A stretch of DNA of 64,000 nucleotides, taken from contig JAEMWC010001226.1 in assembly GCA_016490735.1 (NCBI GenBank), positions 28,501-92,500 on the forward strand, given 5' to 3'. Below are positions 23,597-36,419 of this stretch, piece by piece (within the stretch, counting starts at the first letter, position 1; each line of letters opens with the position of its first letter). The notes under the pieces are model-generated. The model was not told the DNA's origin, did not search any database, and was given only the letters and a program-made list of their open reading frames with translations. This DNA comes from Pachyseris speciosa. Its lineage: Eukaryota > Cnidaria > Anthozoa > Scleractinia > Pachyseridae. A program made the position numbers and the translations under genes.

Positions 23597-25360
23597 GAGC
23601 CAATTTCTGTAAATATCGAGAATCCGGCGTCACTCGTCAAATTTTGAAATTCTTCATATCTTGCCTGAATAACACCTATGGTGAGTTATTTTCGAAAATA
23701 GAATTCAAAGTTCGTGAAGCGCTTGCTTTTTTCTGAAATCGAGGAAAGTTTGAAAAACACCATTTTACCGCCATGACGCTGCCGAAAATAGTGTAAAATG
23801 ATGCATTTTGTTATCGCTCGTGTAGATAAACGCGGTGTCATCTATCAATGCGACTTGGCCAGATCATAAGGCATCTCTTGGTCTTTCCAAAGCACAAAAT
23901 TATTTTGGAAAAGCTACTGGTATATAACCGTTTATGACCGTTAAATATACCACAGTTCAAACGCTTCAGGGAATGAGCTAATTTTAGCTAACTTCCACAC
24001 CACAAAAAGCCCACTGGTACATACAATTTAACGTTGAAATTAGTATTTTCTTAAAGTGCATATTTTGTGCTCTGTTGAGTTAAAATTTCTTCCGCGGCCC
24101 GACAAAAGTGCTCCGTCGAGAGATAGAAATGTGAAGTGAAGTTTTGCATCGCCGCCATTCTTGAAATCAACATAAACTTTGCCTTCTTCGAACCACAGCT
24201 TCGTCAAGAACTAAAAGTCTGCCGATGGAAACCTTACCTCTCTATTCTGAACGCCTAAGGATTACAGTACAATTCTAAACTCACTGTTTTCAATCTCTCT
24301 GAGAGTGATAACCTTCAACATAAATTTTGACAAGGTCAGAGTAGGTGATGAAATTATGTAACTCGACGCTGACTGACACGGTAATTTTCAGTTGACTTTA
24401 ATTACGTACGCTCGTTCTAAACTGCTTCTTTCCTCCAAAGTTATGATGTTATGATATCTTGAATTCCTACTTGGCCACCATCTTCGGTTACAGAAGTGTT
24501 GCTGTACTTTGCCTGTAAAGGGAAATTTGTTACATGTAATTGCGTGACGTCGACCAAAGGATTGACAAAACCAATGCTTTTCGGTAACCGATAATATTTT
24601 TATTTGAACTTTGCAAACAGCGTTCGAGTCGAACAGCTGAAATAAAAAGACTATAAGAATATCTTACCTTTTAAAATTGCCTTGTACACATGTCCAGTCA
24701 AGGAAACCACGTTAGGAAGAGATGGGTAATAATCAGGTGTTTAATCGAATTTCATCCCATTTTACATGCTCTTACGTTGTTTAGGAAAACTGTGACAAAT
24801 TCCATGAAGATCCAGCGATTTGAAGCTTATTCACTGTGACTCCAGTGATTCTATTTGATGACGTGCGGATCTTCCTGTACCAAGCAAATAAATGTTTCAA
24901 TTTACCTGTCTAGCTCGAATATCGCACTGTTTGCCAGCATTGTTCTTTGTATAATTTTGGTACCAGTGGGGAGGGGTGGTGGACTGGCGAAGTGAATGGG
25001 TTAGGGGGTAGTGGTGGTGTGAAAGATATCCCTGTGAAGGAAACTTGGGGTTATAGTGAAAGGTATTCTTTTTAAAGCAAAGCTCACAAAAAAAGTTCTT
25101 TTCATTTTTTTTTCTTTTCTCCACCACCCCTCCCTGCTAAAAAATGCAGTAGTTCCTACCTAAAATTGCTGCATGTCCTCGCGTTTTATTTTCACTCTTT
25201 CGATTCTGTACTTCAGATACCCAAATAAATGTTTTATTCAAGGTTTCCTTTCCGATGGTCACAAGAAACATAAAAGGAAAAGTAGCGGTATCTTTGCAAA
25301 TAATTATCTTGCGGAATAGGCTTCTGTGTTGCGGGAAGGCTATTTATGGCGCTGCTTGGC
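23597..25360 (+). repeat. Foldback element, left arm
   Basis: Inverse of 28388-30202. A few small indels distinguish the arms (for example the stretch near 24970-25010 against 28755-28810). No conserved frame: the open frames differ between arms, so the arms are probably non-coding. Confidence 0.75.
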
Positions 25361-25367
25361 AGTTGTA

Positions 25368-26506
25368 AGAGGGTCTCAATGGCGTAGTGTCTTTCACGGC
25401 TAACGGTTAATATTTTGGCTTTTTTTACGGCTAACGGTTAATTTTTTCTATTACGGTTAACGGATCTGTTAAAAATTAATTACCAGTGTTTAAAAAAGTT
25501 AAAAGTTAATTTTCACTGCTGTAAAGTCCCAGGAACATTCTGGGGTAGAAAACTGTGGTAATATACTACCACGCTAAACTATATCTGGTCTATATCTTCA
25601 TTCCTACATGTGCACTGCGGTACTTTGACAAAAACAAAACAAATAAAACAATAAAGTATATTTACTCGTATTTTTCAAAGCTTAATGATAAATGTGCCCA
25701 ATGAAACATTTGAAATAACATCCATGCTGCATGGGTAACAGTTCTTCAATTCACCTTAATGACGTGGCTTATAGTTTTGTGACCGCCTAAACATCAAACC
25801 GTATCCACGCTTTGACTTGTCTTTCAGACCTTGTTATCACAGGTTTACCAGTGACCAGTTCCTCTGAGACAAAATCTGCTGTATCAACATCACTATGATC
25901 GGAATCGCTTTCGTACTCCTCCACCTGGTTGAAATCAGCCTCGGACGCGAGCGTGAGTTACGGAACAATGGTATCACTTACGAAACTTATTGCGCACCCT
26001 TCGTCAGCAACAGAGCGGTTTTCTAAGGAGGCAGTTTGCATCGTGTTAACTTGGTCGGCTGGAAAATGAACCCTTGTAACAGCTTTAGGATTTGCCTTTG
26101 CACACACTGCCGGTGGAAGAGCTCCTGCCTTATCTTTTGTGGTCTCGCTCCTCACTGTTCTCTGCCATACTGGACGGCAATTCTCCAGCCACTCCTTCAT
26201 GGTCTCTTCTGCTTTTCTTGTGAGCGTAACAGCAGGCAGTGGAGTCATGAATTTTGCATCTTTGAGCGACAAACCCGTTTGTGGCACCGGGTAGTACAAG
26301 GATGGATGGGTAGAGTAACCCCACCCCCACCCTCCTTTTCGTTACTCGCTTTAAACACGAGATCTTAGACTTTTATTTTCAAGGCCAGAATTTTTTACGA
26401 TTAATATTTTTTTACGGCTAACGGTTAATTTTTTTTCCATTTTTACGCATAACGGCTAGATTTTTGGACGTTTTACGGCTAACGGCTAACCTTATTGAAA
26501 CCCTCT
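25368..26506. mobile_element. TIR element nested in the foldback spacer
   Basis: AGAGGGT(C/T)TCAAT begins at 25368 and is inverted, ending at 26506. TGTA flanks both ends (25364-25367 and 26507-26510). Subterminal repeats of TTTACGGCTAACGGTTAA occur near both ends, possible transposase-binding repeats. It carries the 25787-26299 frame. Confidence 0.65.
25787..26299 (-). pseudogene. Hypothetical element-borne protein, one stop
   Basis: A 171-codon minus-strand frame is interrupted by one TAA near 25955-25960. Before the stop it has KDAKFMTPLPAVTLTRKAEE and a Pro/Ala-rich stretch. After it comes an acidic segment (EYESDSDHSDVDTADF) and then an ITRSERQVKAWIRFDV terminus. Composition and continuity suggest former coding sequence, for instance the tail of a transposon polyprotein. 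No domain is recognised. Confidence 0.35.
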
Positions 26507-28387
26507 TGTAGCTTCATAAAGTTGTCACATAGCACCCGAAAGTAGTCTCTCTCACAGTTTTCCAACCTTCTTGCTTTTCACCAAAGAGCAGTGATGTACA
26601 ACAATATGGTAGCAGTGCAGGGACGAAAGCACCGACAGTCTTTTTCCGCAGGGAAATTCACTTCTTCCTCTGCTGGAAGCCCATCTTGCTTCGTCAGCAC
26701 CACTTACTGTCGCAATTTCGCTGTCAAACGTGAAAAAAAGGCAGAACTTGCCGTAGAGACAGAAATTCCGTGGCAGAGAACAGTATTTCTCCATATGAGC
26801 CAAGGGCTCGCCGCACTTAAGATTTCATAACTTAACATTTCAACTGATGTGTGTTAAGTTCTCGCAACACCTGCCCCCCTCCCCTCACCTATTAGGGAGT
26901 GAGGTATCTGACACATGTTTGGGTATAAGGGTGCCGCTGGGGTTTTGAAACCGTTACCTTGTTTAGACGCCTGTTCGAAGCTCTTAGATATTTGGGGCGA
27001 GAGCACGAGAAAAAGTGAAGATAATTTAGGAATACCTGTCCTGTGTGTGGCAACGCCATATTGTTTTAAAACAATAGCGCTGATATCTAGTCCTGAAAAT
27101 GATTTAATGGTAATTCATGACCTGCAATGCTAAATAAATGCAGATAAACGTTTTCGATTTCGGATTTTTAAATACTCGACGATAGTCTTGTAACCGCACA
27201 CTGTTAGGACAGATCCAGGCCAACCCTGATTAGGACAGCCTCGCTTGAAATTGTATAACTGTGTTTAAGACAAATGGATCAAAAGCCATACACCCTATCC
27301 AGTGGCACGTCCTCGTATAGGACATATATATATACACCCCAAGCCGCGTCCCCAGGGCGCTTTTCTCTTCAAAGATAAAGGGATAAGCTCCCTGGAGACG
27401 ACGTTGTCACCCCGGGCCCCTGCCCCTAGCCTCCCGGCGGCCACTCCCTATATTGATGTAAAAGGGTATGGTTTTCTGGGTCATGAATCTTAATACAATA
27501 CTTAATACAATAATTTAAAAAGTCAAATTCTATGACGCCTTTTGTGTGTTCTCTCTATGTAAAATGAGGTCTCGAATAAAGGTCCCTTTTCCCAAACAAG
27601 GTATCCAAAATGAGCAGATCTTAAACAGGGACAGGATTGGAAGGCATCGGCGGCACACTCGAGCAACATTTGTCTTTGGAGACAGAAGAAAACTGTCTCA
27701 CAAGAGTCATCCCATGATTGAATTTAATTGCCAAACTGAACTATGCCTCCTATGGAGAGTGCAGGCCTTCCTCCACTTGTCCAAGTCACTACCGTCGTCA
27801 GTTCTTCAAGTTACTACCAGCCCAGTAAGCAACCTCATTCCCAGGACTATTTCCCTCACTTCGAAAAAAGGGGAAAGCCCTGGCAACGAGGTTGCCCAGT
27901 AAAGAGGGCTGGGCGTTAAGAGAAGCCAAGAGGGTCGGACGCCGGGGCCGTAAGACTTCGGGAAAATCAGAAGTGTTACCTTGTGGAGAACCTTATCCAT
28001 TGGCCAGGCCACTGGAAGGTAACTGCATTCGGATGTAGTCGCCAAAGAAATGCGGCGAGCACACGGGACCGGCTCCGATGGCGAGAGACTGTGAATAGCT
28101 CACTGCCACGGAAATTCTATTTCCCCAACAAGTTTCGTGTTATTTTACAGTTTTCGCCGCGAAACTGCGACGGTAACTGCTGGTGAGGAAAGATGCGCTT
28201 GAAGCAGAGGAACAAGTGAATATCTCTGCGGCAAATGACCATGGTTTTCCGTACATCAGCCACCCAATTCTTGTAGATCCGCATATCCGGTAGGCGCTAT
28301 GCTCTTTGGTGAAAAGCCAAGAAGGTTAGAAAACTGTATGAGGAACTACTTCCGGGGCCGAGCCCAACGTTTCGAAAGAAATAGTCA
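26507..28387. other. Foldback spacer, no gene recognised
   Basis: Contains short frames on both strands, including a minus-strand 26552-26803 frame with no family I know. MITE-like words 'ggcaacgaggttg' occur near 27880. AATACAATACTTAATACAATA repeats lie near 27490-27515. Confidence 0.45.
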
Positions 28388-30202
28388 TAAATAGCCCTCC
28401 CGCAAGAACTAGTAGTCCTCCTCGGTCGTTAACATAAAAGGCCCATATATTTTGCATAGATGCTGTTAAGTTTCCCTTTTCTATTTGACCGTCGAAAAGA
28501 AAACCTTGAATTTTAGGACAAAACATTTATTTGGGTATCTGGAGTATGGAAATATACCCGAGGACATGCCGCAATTTTAGGTAGGACCATATTACATTTT
28601 TTGAGCCGGGAGGGGTGGTGGAAGTGGGTAAGCAATTTTCTCAAAGGAGGTGTTTTTGTCAACTTTGTTTTTAAATATAATACTTTTCATTATATCTAGT
28701 TACTTAATTGTACAGAATTTTCTTGCAACCACATTTCTTTACAGGGATATCTTCATTCCACCACTACCACCTACCCAATTGATTTCGCTAGTCCACCACC
28801 CCTACCCCCTGGTACTAAAATTATACAAAGAAAAATGCGGGCAAACAGTACTTTATTCAAGCCAGACAGGTAAATCGAAACATTCGTGTGCTTGGTACGG
28901 AAAGATACGCACGTCATCAAATAGAATCACTGGAGTCACAGTGAATAAGCTTCAAATCGCTGGATCTTCATGGAATTTGTCACAGTTTCTCTAACCAACG
29001 TAAGAGCAACTAGCGATCTTCATGTAAAATGGGATGACATTCGATTGAACACCTGATTATTACCCATCTCTTCCTAACGTGGTTTTCTTGACTGGACATG
29101 TGTACAAGGCAATTTTAAAACGTAAGATATTCTTATAGTCTTTTTATTTCAGTTGTTCGACTCGAACGCTGTTGCAAAGTTCAAATGAAAATATTATCGG
29201 TTACCAAAAGCATTGGTTTTGTCAATCCTTTGGTCAACGTCACGCAATTACATGTAACAAATTTCCCTTTACAGGCAAAGTACAGCAACGTTTCTGTAAC
29301 CGGTGGTGGCCAAGTAGGAATTCAAGATATCATAACATCATAACTTTACAAAGGTGATAGTTGGAGGAAAGAAGCAGTTTAGAACGAGCGTACGTAATTA
29401 AAGTCACTTGAAAATTGCCGTGTCAGTCAGCGTCGAGTTACATAATTTCATCACCTACTCTGACCTTGTCAAAATTTATGTTGAAGGTTATCACTCTCAG
29501 AGAGATTGAAAACAGTGAGTTTAGAATTGTACTGTAATCCTTAGGCGTTCAGAATAGAGAGGTAAGGTTTCCATCGGCAGACTTTTAGTTCTTGACGAAG
29601 CTGTGGTTCGAAGAAGGCAAAGTTTATGTTGATTTCAAGAATGGCGGCGATGCAAAACTTCACTTCACATTTCTGTCTCTCGACGGAGCACTTTTGTCGG
29701 GCCGCGGAAGAAATTTTAACGCAACAGAGCACAAAATATGCACTTTAAGAAAATACTAATTTCAACGTTAAATTGTATGTACCTGTGGGCTTTTTGTGGT
29801 GTGGAAGTTAGCTAAAATTAGCTCATTCGCTGAAGCGTTTGAACTGTGGTATATTTAACGGTCAAAAACGGTTATATACCAGTAGCTTTTCCAAAACAAT
29901 TTTGTGCTTTGGGAAGACCAAGAGATGCCTTATGATCTGGCCAAGTCACATTCATAGATGACACCGCGTTTATCTACACGAGCGATAACAAAATGCATCA
30001 TTTCACACTATTTTCGGCAGCGTCATGGCGGTAAAATGGTGTTTTTCAAACTTTCCTCGATTTCAGAAAAAAGCAAGCGCTTCACGATCTTTGAATTCTA
30101 TTTTCGAAAATAACTCACCATAGGTGTTATTCAGGCAAGATATGAAGAATTTCGAAATTTGACGAGTGACGCCGGATTCTCGATATTTACAGAAATTGGC
30201 TG
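28388..30202 (-). repeat. Foldback element, right arm
   Basis: Inverse partner of 23597-25360; see that entry. Confidence 0.75.
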
Positions 30203-30221
30203 TTAAAGGTTAAAATGGGCT

Positions 30222-30270
30222 CCTAACCCTACCCCTAACCCAACTCCAAACCCTAACCCTAAACAAACGA
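30222..30270 (+). repeat. Interstitial telomere-like repeat (CCCTAA)
   Basis: CCTAACCCTACCCCTAACCC and then ACCCTAACCCTAAAC. A matching inverse block (TTAGGGTTAGGGCTTTAGGG) lies at 34508-34530 at the other edge of the inverted repeat, and degenerate CACTAACCCT units continue to about 34710. Confidence 0.7.
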
Positions 30271-31782
30271 GATAACCAATCGTACTACCACCACCACCAC
30301 CAAATATCGAAAAGGCAACTGAATTCACGCCATTGCTTCTCTTATGCCTTTTGGAAATTAAAGGAATAGGCCCCTATCTTTTTAAGACCTAATCGTACAA
30401 ATTTGTTCGACGGACAGGCCTACCAATTTCAAGATTGCCCAGGCTTTCAAATTTAGAGACCAAAGTATTTTGGTCTGTTTACAGGGTCAATCAGTAACTG
30501 CTTTAGGCCTTAAGAACCGATACACTGAGAATACCCTCCATTTCCCGCTCCAGGTTCAACCAGGGTCTCTCTTTCGACGACACGACTTGGGAGGAAAAGA
30601 GAAGAGAGCCTGGGTTCGAGGTTGAATATGGTACCCGTTATATTCTTTGCAAGTCAAATATCGCCAAAATTGCCTTGCTAGAAAATCTATCAAGGAACGG
30701 CTAGAGAGACGAACTTCACTTCTGAGCCGCCATGACTCGACACGAACACTTTTGGGTACCAATCGTTATGAAATTATCTCTCGCCTCTGGTTTCGTTCAG
30801 AAGTTTGCCTCGTCTCTCCATTCCAAGTTAATGATGCCAGCTTGGGAACTTCTGCAGTGAAAAATGGCTCGAAAACACACTTATATACTGAGTATCTACG
30901 ATTACAACTTGTTACTGTCGCGAGTAAAACAACAACGGTTCAAATTGGTGACGTCACAATAAAACTTGAGTCCTCGGTATTGCTGAGCAGCAAAAATTTC
31001 AAGGGAGACCCTCATATAAGACATCAAGATCTCTTTCAATTGTTTGCATCGACAAAATTGTTAAAGGGTTAAAAGGGTTAATCCTACAGCTTCCCACCCT
31101 ATCAGGTTTGACCACAGGAATCCAAGGTCAGTGCAGTGTCTGAAATCGGGTTGTTGTGGGAACAGTAACAACGCGTAAGAGGGTTTCAAGCTTTTTGCCA
31201 GGGGTAGTACGTTGCGCGGGCGAATTTCGTGGGTTTCGATTCATTCACCTTATGCGTGGATCTTGGTCATGTGTGTGTGGTTTATAAGGAAGTATCTAAA
31301 TATGCGTCAAGGCATCCCTATTTTCTCAAGGTAAGTCATTGTAACTACCAAATCGTTGGCACGTGTAGCTGCTGAATTTGAAACACATGCCGCTGATAGG
31401 TACTTAAGTCGTACTTAAGTTTTCCATGGTACAGTATTTGGTCTCCCTGTTTCACGGTACACTAGAACATCCCCTGACAACCTGTACAATTTGCTCTATC
31501 GATATATGGCTACTTCCTTCTCTGTGCAATATCATCAACATTTAATCCGAGATCCTCATAAATCTCACTGAGAATTCTTACCAATAAACTCGCCATAGTT
31601 TGTTATTGTTCGCCAAATTAGCGAAACAAGGCAGCCTCCTCTTCGTCGACTGCGTTTAAGTTTCGTCTACAATACAATACAATACAATACAATAAAATAA
31701 CATTATTTACCCACGGTAAAAGTTAAAGCTAAGAGCTTATGGGGTCGTGCAAACCAAAGGAAAACAATTAAAACAATAACTT

Positions 31783-32237
31783 ATAATAATAATAATAATA
31801 ATAATAATATATCACATTTATATTGCGCATTTTCTATGCAATATTCAAATGCGCATTACAACACTGGCCGGGGGACTTTGCCAGACTGCTTATAACGCAG
31901 TTTACAATTAATGAAGATGAGTTATGAGTGCCCCCGTAATGTAAATATCAAATTAAGACAGACACTAGGGGTGGTCACTGCCAGAGTTTTGTTGCGTCCC
32001 TAGTGGTTCTTTTACGTCCCACAGAATCAGAGAATTATGAAGAGTTGTGAGACGGGTCCTACGGTTTATCGTCCTTATCCGAGAAGACTAGAAAGTCTAA
32101 CCGTTTGTAGATGTCATTACAAAGGCAGCACTTTCTCCTCAATTATTTAAAGACCCTGAGTGTTGGTCCGGCCGGGGTTCGAACCCACGACCTCCCGCAC
32201 GGTAGTCCGGTGCTCTACCACTGAGCTAACCGGTCGG
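31783..32237 (-). mobile_element. tRNA-derived SINE, second family
   Basis: On the minus strand the head has A-box TTAGCTCAGTGGTAGAGCA and B-box GGTTCGAACCC (32165-32237). A body of about 350 bases follows, then a tail ending 'aaatgtgatatatt' and an (ATT) run. It interrupts the left arm of the inverted-repeat structure. The tRNA-like head is part of the SINE, not a separate tRNA gene. Confidence 0.85.
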
Positions 32238-32639
32238 CGGTTAAACGGTAAAACTCGATAACTCGAAATAAACTCTTCATCAGGTCTTCATCGTCGCTGC
32301 TGGATTCTTCGTGTTCCGTCGATGAGACCTTTCGCTGCCAGTAGACAGAAAAAGCCTGTCGCTCCTTATTCACGGCGAGCTTCTAATTCACTCCTTACTT
32401 TGCGCATGTCATTTGAAACTCCTTTTGGTCGGCTTTCTTCCCGCGATCCTCTCCGGTCAAAGACTGTTCGGGATCAGAAAAAACGAACCTCTCTACCTTC
32501 ACGCCTTATACCTGACTGCTTGACATGCTACTTACAATGGTACAGACAGAATGATAGCATCCAGCATTGTCTTCTTTCCAGTACGTTTTATCCATATCTG
32601 GAACGGCTGTTTCTTAAGTGTTGCAAGTACATCTTGTAA

Positions 32640-33060
32640 GATAGCAGCTACTGCTACATGGTCCATGGTCTTGAGGGCAGCTTTGAAACACGTTCACGAT
32701 GGTTTGCTTTTCCACTGGACCACTTTGATCGCGTTTCAAGACTTTCAGAGGTATCCTCAAGACAGTGTAGTGTTGGATCCGCCTCATTTTTCAACCGACA
32801 AACAGTGCGTTAGAGTCATTAGGCCACGACAAGATCGTCAGTTCTCCCAAACTTCTGAAGGAATCAGTTCCTCCCGTCAAGGCCCAGAAGGTTTAGAAGA
32901 TGACGAAGCCGTAGCAGTAGAGGCCAGTGGAATATTTGTTTGTCAAGAAGAGGGCTGTATTAAGACATTTCAGCGGTCATCAGCTTTGCAGGCTCATCTA
33001 GATGTGGGAAAGTATGAACGATCCCTGCAAAGAGAAACACTACCCGACAAGGAGAAGTGA
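32640..33060 (+). pseudogene. Transposon-borne zinc-finger protein fragment
   Basis: The plus-strand frame at 32551-33060 ends in GIFVCQEEGCIKTFQRSSALQ...H, a C2H2-type finger (CxxxxC...H), followed by a Lys-rich tail. It sits in the loop between the inverted arms and is probably the remains of the element's own protein. Downstream words near 33200-33410 read as further coding (DMRKVRSELRARLFL) in a shifted frame. No transposase catalytic motif is visible. Confidence 0.4.
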
Positions 33061-34560
33061 GGCTACGCAGCGAAAAGAACTTGGGAAAGGATTTAAGTTC
33101 CGGCATTCAGTGGCAGTGGACCACCCTATGAGGGTGCACCTTGGGATGGGCACTAAGAACAGTGAAGAGGAAGACTAACTTTACATAAAGCAAAAAATAC
33201 CTTACCGAACAGTTTTTGATTGGAGAGGTGCGCGGGAAGAGAGCGGACCAAAAAGACGTTTCGACTGACATGCGCAAAGTAAGGAGTGAATTAAGAGCTC
33301 GCCTTTTCCTTAGGAACGACCCTCTGTCACCACAACAAGTGACAGGCTTTTTCTATCTACTGACCTCTACTGGCAGCGAAACTACGAAAGGTCTCATCGA
33401 CGGAGCATGAAGAATCCAGCAGCGACGACGAAGACCGACAAAATGCAATTGAGGTTGAATCTTTATATTCAAACATTCACGCAGTCGTCGAGGATGACAT
33501 TGCTTTGCGTCACCCTATTTTTTCGCTCTCGCAAAACCTGCAAATTGGTGCACAATAACAAATTATCGAGTTTATTGATAAGAATGCTGAGGGAGATTTG
33601 TAGGATCTCGGATTAAATGTAGATGATGCTGCACAGAGAAGGAAAAAGCCATATATTCAGTGATAGAAACAAATTTTCCAGGCTGTCAGGGAACGTTCTT
33701 GTACTGTGAAACAGTGAGAGCAATTATTATGGTAAACGTAGCAATTGAAACAGTTGTACCGCTCATGACAAGTACCTATTAGCACATGTTTCAAATCGGT
33801 GGCTACACATGCCAACGATTTCGTAGTTAAAAGGACTTACCTTGTGACAATAAGGATGCTATAAAGCATATTTACATACGACTGCTTAAAAACCACTCAC
33901 CCATAACCAAGATCCACGCATCAGCTTAATGAATCCAACCTGCAAGAAAAGTCACCCGCGCAACGCACTCTGATTGTGCAGCCGGCATGTTTTGTTGCAA
34001 CTTGGTTAACCTGATATGGTAGAAAAGTCCCAAAATATTGTCCAGCAACAGATATTTTTTCAACTTTTCATTGTTTCAAAACAAAAACAAAACAAAACAA
34101 AACAAAAACGATGTTAAAGCGCTTGGCAAGGGTTCGCAAAATGCGTTCCGGGGGGGGGACCTTTTCTTATACTAGATCGAAATGTCGGATGATCATCCTA
34201 GACGGTGCTGCAGAGATAACAAAAGCGCAAACTCTCAAAACTTGAACTGGGTGTGTACTACCCCTGGCAAAAAAACTTGAAACCCTCTGACGCGTCGGTA
34301 CTGTTCGCGCAAAAACCCCATATGAAACACTGCACTGACCTGGAATCCCTGTGGACAAACCTGATTGGGTGGGTAGCTGTATAGTGGATAAGAATCTATT
34401 GCTTTTATTTTGCAAAAGGCATAAGGGAAGCAATCGCGGGAATTTGCCATCTTGACTTTTGTTGGTGGTGGTGGTAGTACCATTCCTTATCTTGTTTGTT
34501 TGTTTGTTTAGGGTTAGGGCTTTAGGGTTGGGGTGAATTTTCAAAGCCATTAACCCTAGC

Positions 34561-34735
34561 ACTAACCCTACCAAATCAAGCACTCTAGCACTCACTCTAC
34601 AAATATCAACCACCCTTGCACTAACCCAAGCAAATATCAACCACCCTTGTAATCAACCACCCTTGCACTCACCCCTACAAAGAAGAAGAACCTTAACACT
34701 AACCCTTAGAAAAAACAGCAATCCTAGCTCGAGTT
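34561..34735 (+). repeat. Degenerate CACCCTTGCACTAACC-type minisatellite
   Basis: About eight imperfect units mixing ACTAACCCT with AAATATCAACCACCCTTGCA. It continues outward from the telomere-like block. Confidence 0.6.
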
Positions 34736-35560
34736 AACAAGAAATAGACTCAGGGACGACTGTCCGGTCCAGGTTTACCCTACAATGATGCCACGTTAAA
34801 AAATATTGTACGTACCGGGCGTGCAAGTCAGCTGTTTGGCGCCCTTTCTGGGTCGTCCCAGAGAGCCCTGCGAGGAATCGGTGGACCGATCGCTGCACTT
34901 TTGAGCAGGAGATGTGGTCTTTGCAGAAGAGTTGCGGGCAAATCTTGCCTTGATAAGCCGTCTGGTGGCCGCGGGACATCATAAGGTCCCAAAGGCCGTA
35001 AGTCGCTGGCGTCTCTTGAAGAATGAAGACACGTCGGGGCTGGCCAAGTTCTTGCAAAAGTGCTCTTTCGGCGCTGGTTTTTATAAGCAGGACGTTTGGC
35101 AGTGCAAGCCCTTCGATCCAGACGGCGAGTTAGCACGAGTCTGCAGGCATCCCCGCGTCAAAATAGCGTGTGTCCGTGTAGAGCGCCCCACTTGCCGCGG
35201 GATTTGTGGGAAAACTTTGGGCTGCTTGCAGACTTAGTGTTTGTTTTAGGCTGATTTGGTGTAAGGCTGTGTGCTAGTCGTCGGTCACGCCATGTTGGAA
35301 TCCCAGGATGCAATGCGGGCGTGAAAACAGGTCCTGATGGCGTGCGTGTGCGATGCAGGAAGACCAGCGAGGAAGCCAGCGTTTTGGGTGTCGGGGCACT
35401 GGTGACGAGGTGTGGGCCGTGAAGAGACGTTGCGGCGGACCTGTGAGACCTTGCGGGCCGCGTCTCCCAGCATGCACTGCTCAAACAAAAGACTCCTCTT
35501 TCCAAAAAAGGTGATTTTTTCCCTGACTGAGTGAGGAGCCTTTTTGCTTTGTCGTCACCA
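34736..35560. other. GC-rich tract of unknown origin
   Basis: Visibly richer in G and C than everything around it. It has overlapping open frames on both strands (for example plus 34914-35237 and minus 35158-35640) but no domain I recognise. The frames may simply reflect high GC. It could be transferred DNA or a GC-rich repeat. Confidence 0.4.
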
Positions 35561-35584
35561 AAAACAAAGAAAAAGCCTCTTTCC

Positions 35585-36110
35585 GACAGCCTTTGCGGGC
35601 GGGTCCTTGGTCCCACTCCCCACGCGTCCTTCCCAGGCACAGACAGAGATAGCGGAGGTAAACTAAGTAGAGAGATGGGCTTTATTTCTAATTTAATACC
35701 TCTCCCTCTACCCTCCTTCCAAAAAGCTTTCTCCTTCCCTCAATGAGGACTATCCGAGAGCCTTTGAGGACGAAATTCCTTGGTCCCAGTCTCCGCGCAT
35801 CTCCCCCAGGCACAGTCCGAGGTTACAGAGACGGAATAGTGAATGACTTGGCCTTTCTTCACCTCTTTTTCCCTCTGTGTGAACTCTGCGGGCGGGATCC
35901 TAGATACTAGTGCCCGCTCGGCTGTCTAGAAACATTCCGAGTCTACAGGGATGGAATAGTTAATGAGTTGGCCTTTTTTCCTTGTAGGTCAACTTTGCGG
36001 ACGAGATGGTGGGTACCAGTGCCCGCGCAGCTACCCAGGGACAGTCCCATTTTGTAGAGGTGGAATAGTTTAATGAGTTGGTCTTTTTCGCCTTGTTTTT
36101 CTTCCGGGTC
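35585..36110 (+). repeat. Tandem repeat, about four units of 105-170 bases
   Basis: Units begin near 35588, 35757, 35880 and 35985. Shared words are CTTTGCGG(G/A)C, 'tcccaggcacag' or 'acccagggacag', and GGAATAGTTAATGAGTTGGC. The units are strongly diverged, so the array is old. Confidence 0.6.
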
Positions 36111-36419
36111 ACTAAAAAGCCACATGCGAAGATGTGTGATATATGGGGGGAGTTAGGCTTTTTTCTATTCTCAAGGAAAAATATTGACGTTTTTACTAGA
36201 AACTAGCATTCTGAACGTAAATCAGAGTCGTTTTCAGTAGGAAAAAGCTTTGCATCGCCTAATAAAAAGGCATTTTCAATGGAAAAAAACCTTTTAGATC
36301 CCCAAAAAGGGTGTTTGGGTATTTCGACTCCCCTGACAACACCCGTCCCAGATTGCCATCCTAAGAGGCTACCCGTCGGTGCAAAGATCAAAGGTCCTTT
36401 TCTTCTTTTTCTTCCGGGT
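36111..36419. other. Intergenic, nothing recognised
   Basis: No supported gene. Contains repeated 'cttccgggtcact' words (36105-36118 and 36410-36423). Confidence 0.5.

Larger units (their letters stand above)
23597..30202. mobile_element. Large foldback element bounded by TTAA, 6.6 kb
   Basis: Two long inverted arms (23597-25360 and 28388-30202) match over most of their length. Examples are AATTTCTGTAAATATCGAGA at the left tip and its complement at 30180-30199, and GAGGACATGCCGCAATTTTA at 28560 against its inverse near 25160-25180. TTAA abuts both tips (23593-23596 and 30203-30206). No transposase is visible in arms or spacer. Arms this long relative to the spacer are typical of foldback elements. 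Confidence 0.75.
30222..34560. repeat. Second large inverted-repeat structure with telomere-like edges
   Basis: Left-arm pieces (30222-30360, 31075-31690, 32280-32430) match the right arm (33275-34560) in inverse. Examples: GGCAAAAAACTTGAAACCCTCT-type words at 34270 against 31175-31195, TGCGTGGATCTTGGT at 31252 against its inverse near 33910, and TGCGCAAAGTAAGGAGTGAA at 33281 against its inverse near 32390. The left arm is interrupted by about 0.7 kb (30361-31074) and by the SINE at 31783-32237. The outer edges carry TTAGGG-like repeats. Confidence 0.65.

Noticed and set aside
24897..25127. Minus-strand frame in the foldback left arm
   Set aside because: The matching position in the right arm does not keep the frame, so it is unlikely to be coding.
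32165..32237. tRNA gene with good A and B boxes
   Set aside because: It is the head of a SINE with body and tail. The heads at 17505-17572, 56469-56540 and 57985-58060 are likewise SINE parts.
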